This document shows, piece by piece, positions 45,301-52,600 of a DNA stretch of 64,000 nucleotides. Both the position numbers and the translations under genes were made by a program. Origin of the DNA: Leptidea sinapis (lineage: Eukaryota; Arthropoda; Insecta; Lepidoptera; Pieridae); NCBI RefSeq assembly GCF_905404315.1, contig NC_066265.1, forward strand, positions 12,757,501 through 12,821,500, in the 5' to 3' direction. Position 1 is the stretch's first letter; each line of letters opens with the position of its first letter. The notes under the pieces are model-generated. The model saw only the letters and a list, made by a program, of their open reading frames with translations. It was not told where the DNA came from and made no database searches.

Positions 45301-48300
45301 ACTTGCGGGAGGATCTCTGTTCTCAAGCCTTTAGACGAAATAAATATTGAAAAGTAGTTTTATATTTTTTATTTTTAAACTTTACGTTGTACCCCTTCGA
45401 TGGACATGCAGGTATCAAAGCCAATGAATGTGCTGGCGAACTTGCAATAATTGGTGATAAAAGCACTCAATTTGGCCCTGAACCCTTCTGAGGTCGCTCA
45501 AGGAGTTTTGTTTAATCAACCCTTGATACATCATGTTCACAAGAGTGTAATAAACTTTGGAGCAATACTCCGGGCTTATACCAATCCAAAAACCTAATCC
45601 AAGCCTTCAACAAAAAGGCTTCGTATGCCTCATACTAAGGATAAGTAGGGGAAACTAATGCATTCTAACTAACGGGACCTGCAGATTAAACAAATATCTC
45701 TCAATACTAGGCCTCACAGATTACAGAGCGTATAGATTCTGTAACATTGCAGATGAAAACCCTCTCTGAATGTGGTCCTTTAATGCGTAAACGTAGAATC
45801 TCTTTGGGAAGCCCAATTCTTCAACTATTACTATTAGATACGTCAGCTCACTGCAAAATATATAGTAAGATTCATGAAAAGAATCAATCTTAGCAGTGAG
45901 CTATAGTTAACAGTGGTTATCAAAATAGATCACATTGTTCGCAGTAAAACAGGACTGCACTGATTTGTAATAAAGCTGCTTTACAAACCACAACCATTGA
46001 ACATGTAAATGAAGAAACGACATTAATACCGATTGAGCATATTAAGGCTGTGTTTCCACCAAAGATGTGCGAGGTAGCTGAGCGGTGTGAAGAAGTGGAG
46101 TGGGCTCGTTCTTGACTCGAAGTAGTAGTAAATTCTGTTCCTTCTGCCTCCTTCATCGCACGTGTTGTATGTACCGCTGACAAACACCGTATAGAAACTG
46201 CTATGTTTTCGCTGGTGCCCTTCCGTCACCCACATCGCTCGCAAGACATCCGTAGCAGACATTTTTCCCTTGTTTTGCATCTACAAAAACTGAACCTTTT
46301 ACACTAAACTGCGATGAACGAGGCTAGGTAAATTAAGTGATTCATTGGTCCTTAAAACACGCATCCCACGCTACCCATCCTTGCACATCTCTGATGGAAA
46401 CGCAGCCTAACGGGGCTGACTCGAATAACGGGGTTTAAAGAAACAACTTCTTATTTCGTAGGTATTCATACGATAATATCATTAATTGTGGTTCAATCTT
46501 TACTCAAGCGCATAAATAATATCATTTTTAACGAAACCTGAAGGACCCAGCTATAGCCGTACCATATAAGTGTAAAAGTGCATGAAAATACCACTAAGCC
46601 CAGTGAACCCATCTGTTTTAAGCTGAAATGCCAACAAACACTGGTATATATAGGTAATAAAGAGAGATAATTTTAAATGTGATAAAACGCTTGAAAACAT
46701 TTCTATGTTTTCTAATCAGTCCTCCCTCCCTCCTAAGTCTCTTTTGGGAACCAGAGCTTAAATCTATCTCAGGCCGACCTGACTTGAAAGCACTAGGTAG
46801 TTGAAATTAATGATTCACTTTCAACCCTACTGCGCGGCAGGCTGTAATTTTGACCTTTAAAAATTTAGATTTATAAAATTTTAACTTCACAAAATCAACA
46901 GCAAAACATTCACATGTTCACAAAGGTGTAAGAAAGTATGATCTTTGGTTATGTTCCGCCATAGTACGATATGAATAGAAAGAATGAAGCGAATAAAAAT
47001 ACAAATAATACTAAAGAGCCTGGTATGGCACTGGCTCCTCCGCAAAATAATACACTACTCGGTCAAAAAATTTCCGGCAAAAGATCAATAATACACATAA
47101 TTTTAGACAATCATTCAAATGTACTTATTGGTGTTAAATTGCCCCTTGTCAAAAACGACACACTTACACCAATTTATCGTCGAATTTGCTGTCTTAAACG
47201 CAAAAATGCTCAAATAATATACTTTATTCGCCGTTTGACCTTCCGTTGAGAATTCAAAGTACACGACAGTCAAAGAAAACAGTCCATTTTGACTTTTGAT
47301 GGATATTGGCGTGGTTTTTTCGATTTCGGTTCAGTTGCAAGGCGCCGGCCGCTCCGAAACCTGTTAATTAGTTTGCATGTCAAACTCGTACCTCACTGGT
47401 CACATTGCGTTTCATGAATGTTGCGTCGGAATTGATTCTGGCATGTCCTCAGCGACTCTTAAGCGATTGAGGTTTTGGAGAAAAATTCAGGTCTTTTGTG
47501 ACTAGCCGAGTGGAAATATATTTCATATCCAAGTGCTTAGTAATAAGTGTGATATCGACTCGTGAGACACAGAAAGTTTAGCGGCTATCTCTCTTAAAGT
47601 TGAATGAGGATTTCAAGTCACTATTTCCTTCACTTTAACGATGTTAACTTCAGTTGAAGACGTTCACGGCGTACCAGTGCGAGGCAAATTTTCCAGAAAA
47701 TCTCGAGCGCATTTGAAGGCTTTGTACCACACATGGGCACGTTTTTGATAAAATTGAGTCACCGTAAACCTTCTGTATCATTTACAGTGTGTCCAAACAC
47801 GAAGTTCCATTGGCGATAGTAAAATTATGTGCAAAACTCCTTGTTCCATGTTTTTATCGATGGTGAAATTCCCAGAACAGCACTAGATATGATTTAAACT
47901 CAAAACAGCACTGTATTTTTAAGCTAAATGACAGATGCAACTCATACCTACTCAGCGCCAAAATTAAAAACATTTGCACCAATCTAATAACAACAAAAGA
48001 ACAAAAAAATGAAGGAAAGGTAAATAAATCATCCGACATTTGTTTAAGTACACAGTACCTTCATGTCGGCAGACAGTGAGACAAGTATTGCCAACTCATT
48101 CCAAATATTTCTTTACATATTATGCGGAAATACCTGGAGATGACATGTGAAAAAACGATTTCTATTTCATTGTAATTTGCAGAACAACTAGGTATCTATT
48201 AAATAGCAGCCGAACGTAACCTATAAAATGTTATTTTTACAGAATGGATTAGCTTCTTCGGTGGACGCGCCATCTGTGTTCTGGACATTGCAGTTGGACA

Positions 48301-48374
48301 TTCTTCGAGCCATAGTTCAGTTCGGGACCGGTATTGCGGCAGCAGCGTCGTCTATGTTTTTTGGAGCCAGTTAA
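30316..48374 (+). CDS. Unrecognised secreted protein gene with modular exons and three alternative last exons
   Basis: Shared exons are 30316-30420, 36590-36820, 38297-38581, 39405-39470, 39549-39611, 39681-39761 and 39833-39892. Each begins and ends in phase 0 and together they encode 297 aa. Three possible last exons follow (41404-41553, 45221-45334, 48243-48374), giving predicted proteins of 346, 334 or 340 aa. Residues 1-20 form a signal peptide (hydrophobic VILAFALITNGLC). RFKR at 27-30 is a furin-type site leaving an N-terminal Gln. Exon 2 is acidic and Ser/Thr-rich; exon 3 has a long Glu/Ser/Asp stretch then GGGDGQGGGLLGLLAGLSGG. Exons 4-7 each have a polar start (EDGQSD, GDGIDL, SEGDQN, QNNG) followed by a hydrophobic or amphipathic helix. 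I do not recognise the family. In exon 1, an alternative donor after 30408 is also in phase, and the start of exon 3 could shift to a nearby AG. Confidence 0.75.
30485..30745 (+). mobile_element. SINE-like family S in intron 1 of the secreted gene
   Basis: ACCAGTGCGAGGCTCCTTTG to TTTTCATAAAAAAAA with small internal losses; it lies 65 bp after the exon 1 donor. Confidence 0.75.
30990..31528 (+). mobile_element. LINE 3' UTR fragment carrying a hAT-type MITE
   Basis: GAAAGGAGTGGCCGTTGAG to CATATGGTAGATT, then after the MITE CAGTAATTTAAAAGAAAT to TTTATTTGACTTTGACT. The second half continues the first once the insert and one GGTAGATT copy are removed. The terminal TTTGACT repeat is typical of this LINE type. 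Confidence 0.65.
31069..31430. mobile_element. hAT-type MITE with perfect 8-bp target duplication
   Basis: Ends CACGGACTAGTAAAAAAAG and CTTTTTTACTAGTCCGTG-type (TATTTTTTTACTAGTCCGTG) are inverted. Flanks GGTAGATT at 31061-31068 and 31431-31438 are identical. There is no coding capacity; the 8-bp duplication points to hAT mobilisation. Confidence 0.85.
31540..32015 (+). mobile_element. Retroposon family G, copy 2
   Basis: It starts CTAGCTGACCCGACAGACG and ends near AATTTATATATATTAAGATG. It contains a small GGCATAAA tandem (31833-31862). Confidence 0.6.
32119..32540. mobile_element. Short copy of the 4786-5770 element
   Basis: GATTAAGGATTGGTCTCCGC at the left and GCGGAGACCAATCCTTAAT at the right are inverted. 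Internal GCAAAGCTTAACAGAACATG matches the 1-kb copy. Confidence 0.65.
32734..33034. mobile_element. Head-joined chimera of SINE family S
   Basis: The left 100 bp is the 3' end of family S in reverse (TTTTTTTATGAAAATAAGGG). At about 32840 it switches to the plus orientation and runs to TTTTCATAAAAAAA. The result is inverted 3' ends. Confidence 0.7.
33133..33264 (-). mobile_element. MITE family P, copy 2
   Basis: The reverse orientation of 25767-25904; the right end GGACCATTATGAATAAGGGGG is intact and the left end eroded. Confidence 0.75.
33625..34210 (+). mobile_element. Retroposon family K, copy 1
   Basis: GGGTTCCGTAGCCAAATAGC and GGAACCCTGATGGATTCATC with TGTCTGTCTGTCCGTC mark a repeat type common in Lepidoptera. 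About 33780-33990 is repeated inverted at 35700-35960. Confidence 0.6.
34582..35288. mobile_element. MITE-like element split by retroposon family G
   Basis: The outer parts match 6269-6680 (GCGGTGGATTTACAATAGG at left; GTGCCCAGGGGTGCCATTAAG at right). The interruption is family G. Confidence 0.7.
34795..35140 (+). mobile_element. Retroposon family G, copy 3
   Basis: It starts CTAGCTGACCCGGCAAACG and ends after AATATTAGTATACATATAAG; it is nested in the MITE-like element above. Confidence 0.7.
35700..35960 (-). mobile_element. Retroposon family K fragment, inverted
   Basis: ACTAGATCTCGTTCAAACC and CGGTGGAAGTATGCATGGTAA are the reverse complement of 33950-33995. It contains a G8-9 homopolymer near 35804. 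Confidence 0.55.
35985..36490 (-). mobile_element. Composite two-hairpin element X-Y, copy 2
   Basis: Y (about 35985-36240, ending ATTGGGAACGGCTGT) then X (about 36290-36490, starting ACGGCCGTTTTCAATAAC). This is the reverse of copy 1, with a longer spacer. It ends about 100 bp before exon 2 of the secreted gene. Confidence 0.65.
36842..37211. mobile_element. pogo/Tigger-like MITE
   Basis: Ends CAATAGAACCTCGTTAAGTC and CTTAAAGAGGTTCAACTG are inverted and flanked by TA on both sides. It starts only 21 bp after the exon 2 donor. Confidence 0.75.
37213..38296. other. Intron 2 remainder, with a LINE tip
   Basis: About 37858-37978 is a CR1-like 3' tip (CTTCTGTGATTCCTCTGGTG, then a CCATAAAAAAA end). 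The rest shows no feature. Confidence 0.45.
38582..39404. other. Intron 3 of the secreted gene; repeat-like
   Basis: About 38815-39170 carries dispersed-repeat sequence; CACTAAGGAAGTTTTCA is shared with about 25400. The 74-codon frame at 38932 is not convincing as a gene. Confidence 0.4.
39893..41000. other. Intron 7 of the secreted gene
   Basis: AT-rich. It contains one MITE (40633-40841) and a family S SINE after 41001; no additional exon was found. Confidence 0.45.
40633..40841. mobile_element. MITE with about 25-bp inverted ends
   Basis: AGAGCTTTCGCACTACGTCC and GGATCGGACGCAGTGTGAAA with AGCGCTCT are inverted. Inner GAACTATTTCT and AGAAATAGTTC also pair, so the whole unit folds back. 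Confidence 0.75.
41001..41318 (+). mobile_element. SINE-like family S upstream of last exon 1
   Basis: ACCACTGGGAGGCTTCATTG to CTTACGCTCATAAAAAA; it ends 85 bp before the 41404 exon. Confidence 0.8.
41404..41553 (+). CDS. Alternative last exon 1 (polar tail) of the secreted gene
   Basis: Acceptor TTATTTTAG, phase 0. It encodes 49 aa: GGDPDASSEEDGTPPMKDSA, a helix FFSSLLMALLGDM, then a Ser-rich end with SWGRQHY and TAA. No good donor lies before the stop, so it should be terminal. The following sequence is a LINE tail (41825-42145); a clear poly(A) hexamer close to the stop is not seen. Confidence 0.7.
   Translation, partial: GGDPDASSEEDGTPPMKDSAGFFSSLLMALLGDMSKGSSSSNSWGRQHY
41825..42145 (+). 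mobile_element. LINE C-terminal and 3' UTR fragment
   Basis: Degenerate frame remnants, then GAGTTTGTTGCCGGTTCTTC and a short A-rich end, typical of insect LINE 3' UTRs. Confidence 0.55.
42145..43000. other. Intron sequence with family K tail
   Basis: About 42720-42865 ends with GGTTTCGGCACCCTAAAAAC, the 3' end of a family K type retroposon. Nothing else is seen. Confidence 0.4.
43003..43480 (-). mobile_element. CR1-like LINE 3' fragment
   Basis: In reverse it gives the GACCAAGTTGTGGAATGAGC and TGCATTGTTGGGGACACAG regions and the ACCCGAACGCTCG tail, parallel to 19010-19258 and 22140-22440. Confidence 0.6.
43985..45103 (+). mobile_element. 5'-truncated CR1/Zenon-like LINE with open RT end
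   Basis: The frame 44006-45007 (333 codons) is uninterrupted. It has AGVPQGCVLSPTLFLLHIND, the catalytic YADD (in CYADDSTGYAS), the thumb region QFRGHLEEKAKLASKKFS, RIQRRAVRIIDD, and the end LGTFKKKAYSHLKGRQRIS. The 3' UTR ends CCTCTCATATAAAAAAAAAA. The 5' half of the element, including endonuclease, is missing, so it cannot move by itself. It lies in the intron before alternative last exon 2. The lack of stops suggests a young insertion. Confidence 0.9.
45221..45334 (+). CDS. Alternative last exon 2 (hydrophobic tail) of the secreted gene
   Basis: Acceptor CTATCAACAG, phase 0, 37 aa then TAG. The sequence EQSGGLVSTLLGILAFVLRP, then ILSMAARLAGG and SSL, is strongly hydrophobic. AATAAA at 45339-45344 starts 4 nt after the stop codon and supports a real 3' end. 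Confidence 0.75.
   Translation, partial: EQSGGLVSTLLGILAFVLRPILSMAARLAGGSLFSSL
45339..45344 (+). promoter_or_regulatory. Poly(A) signal of alternative last exon 2
   Basis: AATAAA directly after the TAG of the 45221 exon. Confidence 0.6.
45400..45930 (+). pseudogene. LINE ribonuclease H-end fragment
   Basis: GHAGIKANECAGELA resembles the last RNase H motif of I/R1-type LINEs. CRFCNIADE with a later CGPLMRKRR resembles the Cys-rich C-terminus. Stops interrupt the frame. Confidence 0.55.
46044..46409. mobile_element. MITE with about 35-bp inverted ends
   Basis: TTAAGGCTGTGTTTCCACC at the left pairs with GATGGAAACGCAGCCTAA at the right; AGATGTGCGAGG and TTGCACATCT also pair. The peptide frames inside are not genes. 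Confidence 0.75.
47200..47840 (-). pseudogene. Degenerate mariner-family transposase
   Basis: In reverse, translated pieces read NPHSTLREIAAKLSVSHESI, LNRLRVAEDM, VRYEFDMQTN and FEFSTEGQTANKVYYLS, in mariner order with frameshifts and stops. The second catalytic Asp region is not recognisable. It lies in the intron before alternative last exon 3. Confidence 0.75.
48243..48374 (+). CDS. Alternative last exon 3 (amphipathic tail) of the secreted gene
   Basis: Acceptor TTATTTTTACAG, phase 0, 43 aa then TAA. NGLASSVDAPSVFWTLQLDI, then LRAIVQFGTGIAAAASSMFF, has the same polar-then-hydrophobic design as the other modules. A possible AATAAA lies at 48644-48649. Confidence 0.75.
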   Translation, partial: NGLASSVDAPSVFWTLQLDILRAIVQFGTGIAAAASSMFFGAS

Positions 48375-48643
48375 ATATTTATACCAATGTTAACGCATTG
48401 GTAATAATATTGATTATCAATAGATTTTTATATGCGTACATTAGAAAATACTTTTTAATAATTGCTTAATTTTTTACCAGTGAAGATATTATATATATTC
48501 CATTTCTTGAAAAAAAAAAGTTCAAGCACCAATTTTTACGCTGGGGTGCATCATTCATTTAATTTTCTAGCAAGAAGAAAACTTGATGGGCGAAATATTG
48601 TGCATAGATTTATTTATATCTGTACAAATTTTATTATATGTAT

Positions 48644-48649
48644 AATAAA
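48644..48649 (+). promoter_or_regulatory. Possible poly(A) signal of alternative last exon 3
   Basis: AATAAA, 270 nt after the stop. Confidence 0.35.
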
Positions 48650-48696
48650 AAATAGTATGAAATGTATTTTTTATTGCCTAATGTTAAATTCAGGTA

Positions 48697-48892
48697 ACAG
48701 TCCCTATAACGCGGTAGAGTGGTTCTGCGTTATAGAGCAAATTCCGTATAACCCGTTTTTACGACCTCGTAATTCGTAATTATTTCACAGTACAGAAATA
48801 TGTATCTGTGTGGGAAATCTCCGCGTAATGCCCCTGTTATAAGGCAATATTCAAAGTGCGTTACTTATAACGCGTTATAGGTGGGATGAGTG
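48697..48892. mobile_element. Second pogo-like MITE
   Basis: ACAGTCCCTATAACGCGG and CGCGTTATAGGTGGGATGAG are imperfect inverted ends. Confidence 0.5.
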
Positions 48893-48954
48893 TATATATA
48901 ATTATATGATAATTCATGATAGAAAATTTAAGAACAAGGTACTAGAAGTGACTT

Positions 48955-49450
48955 TTTTTTGAGAGGAGGAAATACAGTTACGTATTTACGCCCCGAAACG
49001 GGGCGTAATTTGTCGGACTACAGTGTCCCGAGACACCCCATACCGACTAAAACCTCCTCTATGCTGTTAGCCATGCTTTTACAGCGACATGGGCCGTGGA
49101 GGCCGCAAAAACTACGCAACAACAGTCGCGGGGCGTCTCCTAAGGAGACTCGAACCTCGGACCGGCTGTGTGCTTGTGGGGAGAAGTGACATACCTAATA
49201 TGGCTATTATTACAGTATAACTAACATGATCATACATCCCGTTTCGGGCGGGACAGTCACGCTTTCTGGCAATCTGTCCTGGTGTCCACAGCGACGCCGA
49301 CATATTCCCGCTTTTAGAAACAGACCAAAGGACAATTTAAAATGTATTTTCTCGCACGAAATGCGTGGTACGGCGCGGGTCGCTCGGGAAGTAGAATTCA
49401 TGCAACTACTGTGGCTTAGTAAGCCATGCCTACTTACCTATTATTCTATC
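48955..49450. other. GC-rich unclassified repeat-like segment
   Basis: Clearly GC-richer than its surroundings, with CGCCCCGAAACGGGGCG as a local palindrome. Several overlapping short frames exist on both strands but none is convincing. It could be part of a LINE or another retroelement. Confidence 0.3.
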
Positions 49451-49630
49451 TTATATAATAAAAAAAATCGTTTTTTTTATTGTTTAATGCCACAGATGTC
49501 TCGCTCTGGCAAAAAAAAGGTCAGGATAATCATCCTCATATAACAATTGACTTATACAAATGAAAATAAGCATCACAAGTATTGGTGTGGTAAATTTATT
49601 TAACAAGCAACAAATAAATATTTAATATTT

Positions 49631-49636
49631 TTTATT
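49631..49636 (-). promoter_or_regulatory. Poly(A) signal of the SDR gene
   Basis: AATAAA on the minus strand, about 25 nt after the TAG. Confidence 0.6.
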
Positions 49637-49658
49637 TTATGAAAACTTCTCCTCTCTG

Positions 49659-52600
49659 CTAAAGTCTCTTCTCTCCGACATGCATTAATGTCAGCTCGGT
49701 TATCTGTAAATAAGGGAAGTCTTACATATTTGATTGTAATAGTTAGAAGGAACACAAACTTTCACCTGATAGTTATTGATACGCCCTGTCAATTACAATG
49801 CAGTACAGCAAAATGGGCGGCATCAAAACTACCCTCCTCACTTTAAATAAGTTAAGCATTTTTTTGGAAAACATTCTAGAAAGTTAATGACAAGAGACTA
49901 AGGGAAAACTAAATGAAAGCATAATGAACTGATTCTTGTATCCAAAATATTTAAACCCGGATTATTGCAGATACTTCTACTCCAAGGATATTTTGAATCG
50001 TGCAACAGTTATATTAAATTCAAGTACATAGACGACCGAGCCTTGCTCGGATTTTTAAGAAGGTACAAAACTTGAACAGAAAAAAACTAATAGGACATCT
50101 GGATTCGAACCGGGGTCTGCTGCTTTTCGGACCCAATGTCCCATCTGAGCTATTATAGTCTTGTATATAGTGGCGAAATTTACCTTTGTATTCTAATGTT
50201 ATTCTAGCTGTTTCTAATGATATTAAGATTCAGGTATCGAACGGCCAGCTGGCAGTACGACTTATGCTCGACCAACGTGCCTTTTGCTCGGTGTCTGAGC
50301 TAATAATACTCACGTTAAGTGTCGGAGGGGTAGCCAATACATGGAGCAGCGAATCAGCCACGGCACTGGTCTCCAACATGGGGATGCCTTCCAGATTTTC
50401 TGCGCCTTCTGTTATCGACGTGCGAACTAACCCCGGGGAGATGCTCTGGAAACATGGTCGCGATTTTGTAACAATCTCCAAACAATCTAGGCGTATACAA
50501 AAATATCTACCACATACATTATGTTAATACTAGTTAGGCTGCTTAGTTTGGAACAAAAGCAAAATCTGAAGGTAAATGATAGGCCCCACTCAGTATAATG
50601 CAGTGCCATTCAGGCCTAGTAATTTTACTAGACAGATTTAGTGCTTGGCAGCAGAATAAAGCACCTAGGCGGCATCATATGATAAAGAGGGTCTCACTAT
50701 TTCATTTAGGTACTTGACCGATTTAAAAACTATACAAATTAAATTTGTACCAAAATTTTTGGACGATGCAGGACTTGAACCCCCACGAGCGCTCTCACCA
50801 ACTGAGCCGACCATCCGAGTGACGCATTGACCGTCTTGGTATATTCAACTGTCAGGTTGTGACAGGTGTAAATTTTGGTAAAAATTAAATTTGCACGCTT
50901 AATCCCAGAAGTGAGAGATATCATTTTAAAATAACACTGTTTAAACAATTATTCAAGCAGTCGAAAGCGATATTTTCGTCGAAAATCATAGATATAATAA
51001 TTTTATATAAATAGTATGGCAACAAAGTCTTCACGGATTTAAGATCTCTCAGGGCGCCCTGCCCAGTGACTTATCTTCTAACCCCCTTATTCATAATGGT
51101 CCGCTAACTTAAAACAGGTGCTAGAGTGTTATTTTTCATTCTGACTTAGGTCAATAGAAGAAGACAGAGTGAGAATTAGCAATGCTTTAAGTTTGCAGAC
51201 TATTATGAATAAGGGGGTCAGTATATATCTGATACACTAGACTTAACTGATATTATAATTGTGTGGGAGCGTAACAACGATATATTTACACTATATTCAT
51301 AGTATAACCTACTCAAACATACACAGAGCATCCATTATGACGAAACAGACACTCATATACTTTAAGAAAAACATGATTGCACATTAGTTGGCAAATGGCA
51401 AACAGGATTGCTAATCAATAGGCTTCGAGTATGAGGCCGTCGTCGTTTTCCGCGCTTTGGTGCATTAATATACGCGGCTGTAACATGCGCATTAATTTCG
51501 CTTACAACTCAAGAGACGTGCCTGTAGCATATCAATAATGTCTGTCAAATATTTACCGTTACTTTGATAGCACTGTTCGCCTGTGCCAGCTCGCATTGCA
51601 AGGAAGTGGTGAACGTAGTGACTGCGTGCTTGCTCGTCGTGTACACGTTAAACCAAACGTTAAACGGAACGTAATGGCCGGCCATACTGAATCAAGAAAT
51701 TGGATCAATCAAAAATTTTATTCCATACAGTCTGTCAAATCAAATCATCTTTATTTGCAGGGTAAGTTAACATAGTATTGTTGGCTTTTGTATTTTTGTA
51801 TTGTAGTTTTTGACGTTCAATGAGTGATTTTGAATCCTATTTGAATAAAAATATTTGAATTTGAATTTAATTATTAGGTGATCTTATCCTAACCTTTAAG
51901 GCATGCAAACTTATGAAATTGGAACACTTACAAACCTAGGCAAATATCTATAGTACTTAGACTTTGCTCAGTCTTTACTTACGTAAAACTTAGCTAAGTC
52001 CTAATTCCTTGATATCTTTAAGTCTTGATACCATTGCGGTCTCTAAAATGTTTGATCGAACGATGTCAGCGAGCAAAATTATAGCGCTACTTGAGGAAAG
52101 GTGTAGTCAATGTTATGTGTCTTAGAGGCTCAAATATGTGAGGAGTTCTATTGTCCTCTGTACTCGGCAACGATATTAAGAGACTGGTTCCGTCAGTCTG
52201 GGTCAGCCTGGGTCTGGAAGAAAGAAGAAACCATGCACAGAAGCTCGAGACGACTGCTTTCTGGTGAACCAGGCATTGAGAAATCCCAAATCTTCTTATG
52301 TCGACCTCAAAAAGACTCTAGAGGAAGTGAGAGGTGTGCAAAACAGCCATAAGACTGTCAGGAGGAGGCTTCTCGCTGCCAATATATGCAGCCGCCGTCC
52401 AGCCCGTGGCCTTAAATTACTCCGCAAGCAGAGAGTTTCTAGATTTAGCTTCGCTCGAAATTGTGCAACGTGGACTAAGAGGACTGGGGTAGAGTATTAT
52501 TCACGGATGAAGCCAGAATATCACTATATGGTGTAGGGCGACGTTGCAGTACTCGTCGTTTCTTTCAAGAAAGAACACCTTACGGTGGAGGCTCAGTTAT

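Noticed and set aside
46023..46280. 85-codon minus-strand ORF
   Set aside because: It is contained in a MITE with clear inverted ends, and no protein family is recognisable.
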